Assembly: GCA_947568835.1 (NCBI GenBank)
Contig: OX387603.1
Location: forward strand, 932,501 to 996,500
DNA: 64,000 nucleotides
Direction: 5' to 3'
DNA from: Protonemura montana
Lineage: Eukaryota > Arthropoda > Insecta > Plecoptera > Nemouridae
Every line of letters begins with the position of its first letter. Position 1 is the first letter of the stretch. This document shows positions 1-11,012 of the stretch, piece after piece. The notes under the pieces were generated by a model. That model had not been told where the DNA came from. It made no database searches and was given only the letters and a program-made list of their open reading frames with translations. The position numbers were made by a program, and so were the translations under genes.

Positions 1-66
1 CTTCACAGTTTATTTAAAACAAACTTTCAACCAATTTTTATCTTTAAAGCAGTGAAAACATCTTAA

Positions 67-372
67 AATAGCATGGCATGGCATGGCATGGCAAGGCATG
101 GCATAGCATGGCATGGCATGGCATGGCATGGCATGGCATGGCAAGGCATGGCATGGCATGGCATGGCATGGCATGGCATGGCATGGCATGGCATGGCATG
201 GCATGGCATGGCATGGCAAGGCAAGGCATGGCATGGCATGGCAAGGCATGGCATGGCATGGCATGGCAAGGCATGGCATGGCAAGGCATGGCATGGCATG
301 GCAAGGCATGGCATGGCATGGCATGGCAAGGCAAGGCATGGCATGGCATGGCAAGGCAAGGCAAGGCAAGGC
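67..372. repeat. Pentamer array (GGCAT/GGCAA)n in an AGL intron
   Basis: About 60 copies of GGCAT with GGCAA variants. On the AGL sense strand the array begins about ten bases after the donor of the exon ending at 383 (GTGAGTACCTGCC then TTGCC repeats). Open frames through it (MAWHG, MPCHA repeats) are artefacts. Confidence 0.95.
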
Positions 373-382
373 AGGTACTCAC

Positions 383-1500
383 ATGATGGGGCACCATCTC
401 ATCATGCCCGCGGGAGCTTCCTGTCGCACACGCTGCCATGGCAACAAGCGCGGCGGCGGGAAGAGAGTAAAGCTCTCCGCGCGTCTCTACGGCCGATTGG
501 TTGTCGTGGGTTGCGTCTAGGAACAAAGCGTGGGCGACGGAGGGACGGAGCGGGCGGAGAGGCGGGGGACGGAAAGCGCCGACGGGTTCGCCTCCGTAGC
601 GGAACACGAGGCGACCGAGCTCGTGGCCGTCCCACGCAGACAGAGCCTCTGAGGAAACAAAACACATCGCGGTCAAAATCTTCAAACTTAGAAACGCACA
701 GGAATATTAGTTCCCAGACTCATGTCTACTTGATGTAAACTTAGCACTAGTTTTAACAAAAACTATTTCAAATGGGTTTTCAATGCTAAGTGAAGAACAA
801 CTGAATTTCCCAACGTTTCGTAACTTGTACCTGTTACTTTATCAAGGGTTAAAGCAGTGGCATTTAAAACCCTGGTATATAATTACTTCATAGACGCCTT
901 TGCATTCTGATGGAACTTTTTCGAATATATTTCCTTACAAAGACAAGACAAGGGGTGGGAAGGGGTGGGAAGGGGTGGGAAGGGGTGGGAAGGGGTGGGA
1001 ATGGGTGGGGGCACAAACTGACCTCTAATCAGCGATGTAATTCCGAGACGGTTAACGAAGATGTTGTCCTTCGTGTCCGAGTTGGTGAACAGTTCCGCCA
1101 CAACGTAGAGATCTGGACGCACGCGCCTGGCTGCATCAAGTAAGTACTGCCAACACGAACAAAAAAAAATCAATGACCAAAACCGAAACCACGTCGAATT
1201 TAGGGCAAAAAAAAAACGCAAAAATAAAAACAAGGTAGAAATGAGGAACACTGGAATCTAAACTCGTGGAAAATTGCCGGTATGTATATCTAAATTTAGC
1301 ACAAAAGCAAAAACTAGGTTGAGTGAAATGAGTTGAAATGGACTGGCATCTCTCGGGGGCTGTGACCCACCTCTGCCACTGGGATCGGCGTCGAGTGGCA
1401 GTTGTCCAAGCGAATCCCGTCAAAGACTCGAGCCGTTTGTTCCACGTACTCGGTCATGTGTTGCCATAGAAACGGTGAATCCTCGGGGCGGTCACCGTAT
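383..1500 (-). CDS. AGL: AGL exons carrying the transferase catalytic carboxylates
   Basis: Three consecutive exons (1371-1500, 1023-1146, 383-648) carry the catalytic centre of the transferase domain. The sense translation shows [11 protein letters not shown] at the end of the first, [10 protein letters not shown] in the middle of the second, and LDATHDNQS in the third. The Asp-Glu-Asp set matches the GH13 family layout, so the gene looks functional over this region. The third exon ends ...HDEMVPHH and its donor at 382-381 is followed within about ten bases by the pentamer array that runs to the left edge. Confidence 0.9.
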
Positions 1501-4500
1501 CTGCAACAACATCCTGATCAGCATCGCCATGGCTACCAAACATTGAATCTACCATTGAACCTCCTATGCTAGGCCGTGATATACCCGTGGTAACATAAGA
1601 TAGCAGAATTGAGAAGCTCTGTCAGGCGATCTCAGCATCTCCATGGCTACCAAACGTTGAATCTACCATTGAACCTCCTATGCTAGGCCATGATATACCC
1701 GTGGTAACATAAGATAGCAGAATTGAGAAGCTCTGTCAGGTGATCTCAGCATCTCCATGGCTACCAAACGTTGAATCTACCATTGAACCTTCTATGCTAG
1801 GCCGTGATATACCCGTGGTAACATAAGATAGCAGAATTGAGAAGCTCTGTCAGGCGATCTCAGCATCTCCATGGCTACCAAACATTGAATCTACCATTGA
1901 ACCTCCTATGCTAGGCCGTGATATACCCGTGGTAACATAAGATAGCAGAATTGAGAAGCTCTGTCAGGTGATCTCAGCATCTCCATGGCTAACAAACGTT
2001 GAATCTACCATTGAACCTCATATGCTAGGCCGTGATATACCTGTGGTAACATAAGATAGCAGAATTGAGAAGCTCTGTCAGGCGATCTCAGCATCTCCAT
2101 GGCTACCAAACGTTGAATCTACCATTGAACCTCCTATGCTAGGCCATGATATACCCGTGGTAACATAAGATAGCAGAATTGAGAAGCTCTGTCAGGCGAT
2201 CTCAGCATCTCCATGGCTACCAAACGTTAAATCTACCATTGAACCTCCTATGCTAGGCCATGATATACCCGTGCTAACATAAGATAGCAGAATTGAGAAG
2301 CTCTGTCAGGCGATCTCAGCATCTCCATGGCTACCAAACGTTGAATCTACCATTGAACCTCCTATGCTAGGCCATGATATACCCGTGGTAACATAAGATA
2401 GCAGAATTGAGAAGCTCTGTCAGGCGATCTCAGCATCTCCATGGCTACCAAACGTTAAATCTACCATTGAACCTCCTATGCTAGGCCATGATATACCCGT
2501 GCTAACATAAGATAGCAGAATTGAGAAGCTCTGTCAGGCGATCTCAGCATCTCCATGGCTACCAAACGTTGAATCTACCATTGAACCTCCTATGCCAGGC
2601 CGTGATTTACCTAAGTTTCACGCTGTCACCCCAGGCTATGAGCTCCCTCCTGAGGTACACTTGGCTGTCAACAGCAGCGAAGTTGGTCAACGGGTCGGAG
2701 TCCATGACCCAGCCGTTATGCGCCATCAGGAAGCGACCGCGGTCCAAGCAGAACGCTGCGGATTCCTCGGCCTCGCGGGTTGCGCCCGGCGGCAGCGGGC
2801 TCGTGAAGTAGCTGCAAGCAAAGCAACGTCGAGGTAACGATGACAGAACGTGGCTGGTATTTTCATCATTAGGAACACCAATAACCTCTCAAAAAGTGAT
2901 ATCCTATAAATGGATTTTATAGGATTTTATTTAATATATGGATTTTATCCCTTACAATAAAATACTCCACGCATATTTATCTTATCTATATATAAATACA
3001 TATCTATCTACGTAACTTGTACCTGTTACTTTATCAAGGGTAAGAGCAGTCCTGACAATTTTCCACACACATAATTGGTAAGTTAGTAAAAAATGCAAAT
3101 TTTGTCTGTATTTAATTTCAGAAAATACAAAATACGTTAGTTTTTTAGTTATTGACCCTGATTATTTTATTTAGATGCATTTAGGAAGCTTGAACTTGGT
3201 AATTGTTATAATTTTATGTGGTTCTTTTGTTATTGGAAAATTGTCAGGACTGCTCTTACCCTTGATAAAGTAACAGGTACAAGTTACGAAACGTTGGGAA
3301 ATTCAGTTGTTCTTCACTTAGCATTCAAAACCCAGTTATCATTCTTCTTCTTGCAATGCAACTGACCGTGGTACGAGGGGTTCTGTCTCCATGACAACCG
3401 GGAGCCGAGGTCCTGCAGCGTCTACGCGGAAGTATCGCACGCCAGCGACTGTGTTGTCAACGGCCGCCACCAGGTGGCAGTGAAGCTCGCGTTCGCGGCG
3501 CGCGTTCAGCTCCGTGACGTGTGATCTGAAGTCGGCCGCGCAGCGACGCAGACGAGACTCCTCGTCGAAACAATCCGACCTGGGGGCGGAGCTTAGATCA
3601 GCGGAGCTGGGGGCGGAGCTTAGATCAGCATGCTGGGGGCAGAGCTTAGATCAGCGGAGCTGGGGGCGGAGCTTAGATCAGCGGAGCTGCTCTAATACAG
3701 ATTTATCATTTGAAGCTTGGGATGTGAGAGAAGGTGGGATGGATGTGAGGAAGAGAAAGATGGATACAAGAAGTATGCGCGGATGTGATGGAAAGAGATG
3801 GGAAATGGAAAAGAGTGCGAAGAAGACGAAAAATAGTTTGGCAAAATGAAGTTAAATGCCGTAAACTAAACATTTTCTACTGGTTGTAATAAATTGGATA
3901 AAAAATTGAAAAAAAATTGAATAAAAAGAAAAGTACGCTTTATAAATTAAAGATGCGTTTACACTTTTGTGACTGCATTTTGTTTTGAAGATTTTCAGGT
4001 TTTTTTTTCTCTGAAAATTTTTTTAAAACATTTCCTAAACGACCAAAACAACCAACTTAAAATTGTTCAAAGGAGTTTGAACGAGACAAAAAATAAATGA
4101 TTTGGCAGATCATTTTGTTAATCGTAGTCAAGACCCTTTCTAGCAGATAAGATAAAAAAATATTATAATTAAATAACTAATAAAAGCTAAGATCTCGGTG
4201 GCTGTGACCGACCTGTAGATGTTATAGATGTGCAGTGCTAGCTCAAGATCAACGTCAGTCTTCCCGCGACGATACAACGCGTCCTGCCGCAGTCGAACTT
4301 CGGCTCCCTCGGGGGCGGAGTCTGCGTGCGGGAGGCGGGACCTCGCTAGCGACAGGAAGTCTGAGACGACCACCTCGATGTCAGCCAAGTACAGCTCGGA
4401 GAGAGACAACGACGGCAGAACAGAGTCCCACAGAGCAGAGCGAATTGCCTGGAGCAAAGAAACATCCAAGTTTTCATGGAGTTATTAAGGGTTGGAATTG

Positions 4501-7500
4501 AATGGTCGATTTTTTCCACCCCTAAACATGATAAGTAAACAATTAATGTATTTTTCTTTTTAATTAAAGCACGGTTTTCATTTTAGAACAAGTCCCAACC
4601 TTTTAAGTTTATTTGTTCAAACGCTAGAGTGAATATAGTGAATGGAATGTGAATGGAATGACACATTTCCTTATGAGGAAACAGGATTTTCTAAAAAATT
4701 TTAATTTTCAAGAGTGAAAGGTCCGAGTGACACGAAAAAATGAGTCAGTAAAACAATCTTTGGAGCAACAATAATTTTTAAAATTTTAAAATTATATAAT
4801 CTCTGAATTTTCCGGTGATTTGCATGGTCCATACTCAACAAACACATGAAGAAACACAACTAAATGCACACACATCTATACAATAAAATAATTATAACTT
4901 CTGATCTTACGGCTGTTAATGATTCATTTTCTATCAATGAAGAGATAATAAGCAGGAGATGCTTGAAAAAAAAACGCGTTAAGAAATAAAAATTACTTCT
5001 TGAGTTATTAAAGGTTGAAATTTAATGGTTGATTTTTTCCACCCCTAAACTTGATAAGTAAGCAATTAATGTAAATTTTTCTTGTTAATTGAAGCACGAT
5101 TATCATTTCAGAACAAGTCTTATCCTTTTAAGTTTATTTGTTCAAACGCTGGAGTGAATACAGTGAATGGCCGTGCTAAGTTTACGTCAAGTAGAAGTAG
5201 TATTTTCTTCAACTGTTAACAAAGCCGCGTTGTTTTGTTGTTTTGTTGTCATGGCAACTCACGTTCAGATGTTCCTCTGTGTTAACAGCTGTTGGGACCC
5301 CGCGGTGGCTCCAGTCGCCCCGCGCCACCTGGATACTGAACGTAGACAGCGCAGCGTCCAACAGGTACGCCGGGCGCAGGTGGGGACAGTTGGCGCAGTT
5401 GTACGTTGCTTCCGGGTGCAGTGACAGCCACGGAGTCTCGTTGGCCGTGTGATTCAGTACAATGTCACACACTGATAACATCTGGAGGCAACAAGTGAAA
5501 GGATATTTAACGATTTAACAGGTGAGGGAGATTTTAAATGGAATATTTCATTCGAAATCTGTCCTAAACTAACCTAACCTAACCTAACCTAACCTAACCT
5601 AACCTAACCTAACCTAACTTCATGCTTTGCCACCCCTCCTTCCCCTCCTCCCATCCTCTCTACTCTCCATGAGTTGCACACAAATTCTTTAGAACGACAA
5701 TAAATTGACAAAATGTCCAACAAGTGTTTTGCAATGAGTTGACAGTGAAACAAACAGATGAAGCTCTAACCTTCCAGTCGCAGCGTAGTTTGTTGACAAC
5801 CGCGTCCACGTCGTCCATGACAACCGGTCGTTGACCGGCGGTCGCTAGACCCGGGTTCAATGTCAGCTGATCCTTCAAGCTGTACGAAGAGTTGGACCCA
5901 CCGAGCTCCTGAGGACACAACGCAGACAAACAATTCAGCGGCTTCCATATACCTGGCATACGTTGGTTAGAGCAACACCCGCGACAAGTTAGGTTAGGTT
6001 CGAGTACCTCTGTGGACAATAACTTTGCAAGAGATTATTAGTTATTGTAATTATAGAGAGTATTATTCTAATAGTCTAAATGAACGAACGATGTGCATTA
6101 GACTGTGTACCCTAGATTATCTAGGCATAGGATATATGCTCTGGAACTGCCGGATAAAAAACTTTTTAACACAAAATATTTTTTTTCCTGAAAAGTTGTC
6201 GAGGGCCAATTCTGAATTTTGGCACAAATATTCATTCATATGTTGTCAGCATTAAACAATTTTTTTTAGGTAAATTAAAGAGAGAGTTTTTTTTCAGTGG
6301 TCTTTTTTTAAAATGCCAATGTAGAAAATCAAGATAAAATTTCTGTCCACCAAGTGGTACGTACTGTAATATATTCAAGTAGAGAATTGAATTAGCTTTC
6401 AGATGAGCTCTCCTGGAACTCTGTAGCTGTCCACCAAGTGGTACATATTATAATATATTCAAGTAGAGAATTGAATTAGCTTTCAGATGAGCTCTCCTGG
6501 AACTCTGTAGCCGTCCACCAAGTGGTACATATTATAATATATTCAAGTAGAGAATTGAATTAGCTTTCAGATGAGCTCTCCTGGAACTCTGTAGCTGTCC
6601 ACCAAGTGGTACATATTATAATATATTCAAGTAGAGAATTGAATTAGCTTTCAGATGAGCTCTCCTGGAACTCTGTAGCTGTCCACCAAGTGGTACATAT
6701 TATAATATATTCAGGTAGAGAATTGAATTAGCTTTCAGATGAGCTCTCCTGGAACTCTGTAGCTGTCCACCAAGTGGTACATATTATAATATATTCAAGT
6801 AGAGAATTGAATTAGCTTTCAGATGAGCTCTCCTGGAACTCTGTAGCTGTCCACCAAGTGGAACATATTATAATATATTCAAGTAGAGAATTGAATTAGC
6901 TTTCAGATGAGCTCTCCTGGAACTCTGTAGCTGTCCACCAAGTGGTACATATTATAATATATTCAAGTAGAGAATTGAATTAGCTTTCAGATGAGCTCTC
7001 CTGGAACTCTGTAGCTGTCCACCAAGTGGTGCATATTATAATATATTCAAGTAGAGAATTGAATTAGCTTTCAGATGAGCTCTCCTGGAACTCTGTAGCC
7101 GTCATACAAGCCTAGATAATGTATATAATGTGACGGTGATACGCGCGCGGGGGGTGAAAACGCATGAACTTTAACCCCCTGTAACGTTTGAACTCTTCAA
7201 GTAAAAAAAAAAAAAAAAAAATCTTTGTACTCAAACCAACATTGTTAACAAGTGCACCGAATTTCATGATATTCCGAGTTGATCAAGCTCAAAATTAATT
7301 TCAAGTGCCTCCTATTAGACATGGAATGTCCTATGTGCTATGTAGCTATGTAGCTATGTAGCTATGTAGCTATGTAGCTATGTAGCTATGTAGCTATGTA
7401 GCTATGTACCTATGTAGCTATGTAGCTATGTAGCTATGTAGCTATGTAGCTATGTAGCTATGTAGCTATGTACCTATGTGGCTATGTGCTATGTAGCTAT

Positions 7501-10462
7501 GTAGCTATGTAGCTATGTAGCTATGTACCTATGTAGCTATGTAGCTATGTGCTATGTAGCTATGTAGCTATGTAGCTATGTACCTATGTAGCTATGTGCT
7601 ATGTAGCTATGTACCTATGTAGCTATGTAGCTATGTGCTATGTAGCTATGTAGCTATGTGCTATGTAGCTATGTAGCTATGTAGCTATGTAGCTATGTAG
7701 CTATGTAGCTATGTAGCTATGTAGCTATGTAGCTATGTAGCTATGTAGCTATGTAGCTATGTGCTATGTAGCTATGTAGCTATGTAGCTATGTAGCTATG
7801 TAGCTATGTAGCTATGTAGCTATGTAGCTATGTAGCTATGTAGCTATGTAGCTATGTAGCTATGTAGCTATGTAGCTATGTAGCTATGTGGCTATGAAGC
7901 TATGTAGCTATGTGGCTATGTAGCTATGTGGCTATGTAGCTATGAAGCTATGTAGCTATGAAGGTTTGTCTTCCTGTACCTGGATTGGGGTGAAGTGAAT
8001 CATGTTGTACCCGGATTCCTTCGTGACCTTCAGCTTGTCGAGCCAGGAGTCCAAGGGGCCGAGACTCTTGACAAGCACCGTCTGGCACTGAACGCAGTCC
8101 AGCGGCAGCCGGTCGTTGCCGGTCGACCCGTAGCCGAGCACCGGCTCCACAGTGAAGTAGCCGGATCCCCGGCTGCTGGGATCGCTGGAACAAACGCCAC
8201 GTCGTTGTTTCCAGACTCATGTCTACTTGATGTAAACTTAGCACTAGTTTTAACAAAAACTATTTCAACTGGGTTTTTAATGCTAAGTGAAGAACAACTA
8301 AATTTCCCAACGTTTCGTAACTTGTACCTGTTACTTTATCAAGGGTAAGAGCAGTCCTGACAATTTTCCGATAGCAAAAGAACCACATAAAATTATTACA
8401 ATTACTTAGTTCAAGCTTCCTAAATGCATCTAAATAAAATAATCAGGGTCAATAACTCAAAAACTAACGTATTTTGTATTTTCTGAAATAAAATCACGAA
8501 CACATTGGCGTTTTTTACTAACTAACCAATTGTGTGTATGGAAAAAACTCATGTATTTTAATATTTCTGATTTCTCTGAACATGCCTATGGTTTAACAAA
8601 AGCAACTTTAATTGGTTTATGAATACTAAGTAAAGAACAACTAAATTTCCCATGCTGGGTCCATTCAATTTATACAAAATTATCAATTTTTGTAAATCTG
8701 AAATTGTTACAAAACTGTTAGATCGATTCTGCTGAAAATCGCTGGGTTTCAAAGTTGAAGTAACGGAAACGTGCTCTGCAAATTTGGTGCAAATCGAAGC
8801 AGACGTTTGGCCGGAACAGCGCAAAGAAAATTACAAAAAAATCTAAAACAAAACACGACTAATTATTTATTTTCCTGTGTACCTGGATCCCGCATAGGTG
8901 AAGTAGAAGTGGAAGCTTCCGGCGCGGTTGATCTCAAGGTCAGCGAACGCAGCCGAGTCGTCTGCGCCGCGAGCCGCCGCGTCGTGTTTCCATGGCAACG
9001 TACGGTAGCGCGCGCGGTCGAACTCTGCCGCCGCGGTCGCCGGGAGATTGCAGAACAACGACAGCGACTTTCCAAACAGAGACGGGCCGGGACGGAACTG
9101 CAAGCGCCAACCTGACCCCAACAAAACATATATACTTCCCAATGATTCTCTGTAGTTGAACATATATACTTCCCACTGATGCTCTGTAGTTGAACATATA
9201 TACTTCCCACTGATGCTCTGTAGTTGAACATATATACTTCCCACTGATGCTCTGTAGTTGAACACATATACTTCCCACTGATGCTCTGTAGTCGAACATA
9301 TATACTTCCCACCGATGCTCTGTAGTTGAACATATATACTTCCCACTGATGCTCTGTAGTTGAACATATATACTTCCCACTGATGCTCTGTAGTTGAACA
9401 TATATACTTCCCACTGATGCTCTGTAGTTGAACATATATACTTCCCACTGATGCTCCGTAGTTGAACATATATACTTCCCACCGATGCTCTGTAGTTGAA
9501 CATATATACTTCCCACTGATGCTCTGTAGTTGAACATATATACTTCCCACTGATGCTCTGTAGTTGAACATATATACTTCCCACTGATGCTCTGTAGTTG
9601 AACATATATACTTCCCACTGATTCTCTGTAGTTGAACATATATACTTCCCACCGATGCTCTGTAGTTGAACATATATACTTCCCACTGATACTCTGTAGT
9701 TGAACATACATACTTCCCACTGATGCTCTGTAGTTGAACATATATACTTCCCACTGATGCTCTGTAGTTGAACATATATACTTCCCACTGATGCTCTGTA
9801 GTTGAACATATATACTTCCCACTGATGCTCTGTAGTTGAACATATATACTTCCCACTGATGCTCTGTAGTTGAACATATATACTTCCCACTGATGTTCTG
9901 TAGTTGAACATATATACTTCCCAATGATGCTCTGTAGTTGAACATATATACTTCCCACTGATGCTCTGTAGTTGAACATATATACTTCCCACTGATGCTC
10001 TGTAGTTGAACATATATACTTCCCACTGATGCTCTGTAGTTGAACATATATACTTCCCACTGATGCTCTGTAGTTGAACATATATACTTCCCACTGATGC
10101 TCTGTAGTTGAACATATATACTTCCCACTGATGCTCTGTAGTTGAACATATATACTTCCCACTGATGCTCTGTAGTTGAACATATATACTTCCCACTGAT
10201 GCTCTGTAGTTGAACATATATACTTCCCACTGATGCTCTGTAGTTGAACACATATACTTCCCACTGATGCTCTGTAGTTGAACATATATACTTCCAACGT
10301 AATACGAGGCTCACCTTTGCACAGCCGGAAGAGCGTTGAGTCAAGATTTTCTCCGTCGTTTAGAGTCAATACTCGGACTTGACCGCCGTCACCGCGTGGG
10401 GCATTGCCTAGGCACTCAAAGTCGGGGCCCAGCGCAGCTAGGCTCTGTCTCCGTGACAACAT
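383..10462 (-). CDS. AGL: Glycogen debranching enzyme, N-terminal half (11 coding exons; 3' part lies beyond the left edge)
   Basis: Bifunctional cytosolic enzyme with 4-alpha-glucanotransferase and amylo-1,6-glucosidase activities, which removes glycogen branches. Coding exons in transcript order: 10315-10462, 8883-9111, 7980-8184, 5771-5908, 5263-5481, 4213-4448, 3367-3579, 2611-2811, 1371-1500, 1023-1146, 383-648. All have GT-AG borders and closed phases, giving 703 codons; animal AGL proteins are about 1,500 residues, so the glucosidase half is missing here. Recognisable blocks are [53 protein letters not shown] and [10 protein letters not shown]. By GH13 logic the nucleophile is Asp of RLDN (about residue 562), the acid/base is Glu of AELF (about 591), and the third carboxylate is Asp of THDN (about 663). 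The start ATG at 10462 is the first Met after a good acceptor at 10481-10482 (CCCTTCCAG on the sense strand), so an upstream 5' UTR exon is likely. Nearly every intron holds a tandem array or dispersed repeat. Confidence 0.95.
703..861 (-). mobile_element. Penelope-like dispersed element, copy 1
   Basis: Minus-strand 3' part of the dispersed family described at 21541: contains TTGATAAAGTAACAGG and CGAAACGTTGGGAAATTC on the sense strand of the element, then the TTAGCATT...AAGTAGACATGAGTCTGG end. Lies in an AGL intron. Confidence 0.7.
949..1010. repeat. 10-bp G-rich array (AGGGGTGGGA)n
   Basis: Six copies of a G-rich decamer about 12 bases after the AGL donor at 1022-1021, so the pre-mRNA strand is C-rich (CCCACCCCTT). 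The DNA plus strand could form G-quadruplexes. Confidence 0.9.
1514..2610. repeat. 114-bp satellite, AGL intron
   Basis: About 9.6 units of 114 bp, almost identical, filling the intron between exons 2611-2811 and 1371-1500. On the sense strand the intron begins GTAAATCACGGCCTGGC, which aligns base for base with the internal unit GTATATCACGGCCTAGC, so the array starts exactly at the donor. Two more units occur in GLDC at 49347-49575. Confidence 0.95.
3012..3352. mobile_element. Penelope-like element, inverted pair
   Basis: A short minus-strand fragment (3012-3060) is followed at once by a nearly full plus-strand copy (3064-3352), a foldback arrangement. The plus copy has TTATTGGAAAATTGTCAGG, CCCTTGATAAAGTAACAGG and CGAAACGTTGGGAAATTC. 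Confidence 0.75.
3580..3693. repeat. 27-bp array of splice-acceptor-like units, AGL intron
   Basis: Four copies of a 27-bp unit. On the AGL sense strand each unit ends CTCCGCCCCCAG; the last copy supplies the acceptor used by exon 3367-3579. So four equivalent pyrimidine-tract/AG sites lie in a row before the exon. Confidence 0.85.
4484..5171. repeat. Diverged direct duplication inside an AGL intron
   Basis: Segments 4484-4646 and 4998-5171 are direct repeats (shared GATTTTTTCCACCCCTAAAC, TTTAAGTTTATTTGTTCAAA and GTGAATGG) with scattered differences. No coding sequence lies between. Could be an old segmental duplication or a degraded element with terminal repeats. Confidence 0.75.
5573..5618. 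repeat. (AACCT)n, arthropod-type telomere motif
   Basis: About nine perfect AACCT repeats, the complement of TTAGG+T phase, in the AGL intron between exons 5771-5908 and 5263-5481. TTAGG is the usual arthropod telomere repeat; here it is interstitial. Confidence 0.9.
6344..7106. repeat. 84-bp satellite, AGL intron
   Basis: Nine near-identical 84-bp units beginning TGTCCACCAAGTGGTAC and ending AACTCTGTAGC. The core CCACCAAGTGG is near-palindromic. Shares the intron with the 8-bp array at 7334. Confidence 0.95.
7334..7964. repeat. 8-bp array (TATGTAGC)n, AGL intron
   Basis: About 78 copies with occasional TATGTACC and shortened TATGTGC variants. On the sense strand it begins about 15 bases after the donor of exon 7980-8184. 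Closely related to the TATGTACC array in LMBRD2 at 17192. Confidence 0.95.
8207..8665 (-). mobile_element. Penelope-like element, long copy plus fragment
   Basis: Minus-strand copy from the ACATGAGTCTGGAAAC end at 8207-8222 through the hammerhead-like region (8308-8350) and the TTTAGATGCATTTAGGAAGC segment to the TTAGTTAGTAAAAAACGCC end near 8525; a second, more diverged 3' piece lies at about 8590-8665. In an AGL intron. Confidence 0.75.
9124..10297. repeat. 34-bp satellite, AGL intron 1
   Basis: About 34 units of 34 bp fill the intron between exons 10315-10462 and 8883-9111 apart from some 15 bases at each end. On the sense strand each unit holds GTATATATG and TTCAACTACAG, which look like donor and acceptor motifs. 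The unit lacks minus-strand stops in all three frames, producing long spurious reading frames. Confidence 0.95.
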
Positions 10463-10502
10463 CGCAGAGTGGCTAGCCTGGAAGGGAGCCAAGGGTGAAC
10501 CC

Positions 10503-11012
10503 GCTGCCTTTGACACACTGTGTTGGCTGCTCCTGTCCAACAGCACCAAGCACCGGCCACCGCTTAGCCTTGTCACTTTGACACACTGTGTTGGCTGCTC
10601 CTGTCCAACAGCACCAAGGACCGGCCACCGCTTAGCCTTGTCACTTTGACATACTGTGTTGGCTGCTCCTGTCCAACAGCACCAAGGACCGGCCACCGCT
10701 TAGCCTTGTCACTTTGACACACTGTGTTGGCTGCTCCTGTCCAACAGCACCAAGGACCGGCCACCGCTTAGCCTTGTCCCTTTGACACACTTTGTTGGCT
10801 GCTCCTGTCCAACAGCACCAAGGACCGACCACCGCTTAGCCTTGTCACTTTGACACACTGTGTTGGCTGCTCCTGTCCAACAGCACCAAGGACCGGCCAC
10901 CGCTTAGCCTTGTCACTTTGACACACTGTGTTGGCTGCTCCTGTCCAACAGCACCAAGGACCGGCCACCGCTTAGCCTTGTCCCTTTGACACACTTTGTT
11001 GGCTGCTCCTGT
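10503..11012. repeat. 68-bp satellite, probable AGL 5' UTR intron
   Basis: About 7.5 units of 68 bp just upstream (sense strand) of the acceptor at 10481-10482 preceding the AGL start codon. Same family and same sense orientation as the array filling GLDC intron 4 at 35847-37165. Confidence 0.92.

Noticed and set aside
8863-10696. Long minus-strand frames rich in [18 protein letters not shown]-type repeats
   Set aside because: They are read-through of the 34-bp intronic satellite; only the ends (AGL exons 1 and 2) are real coding sequence.
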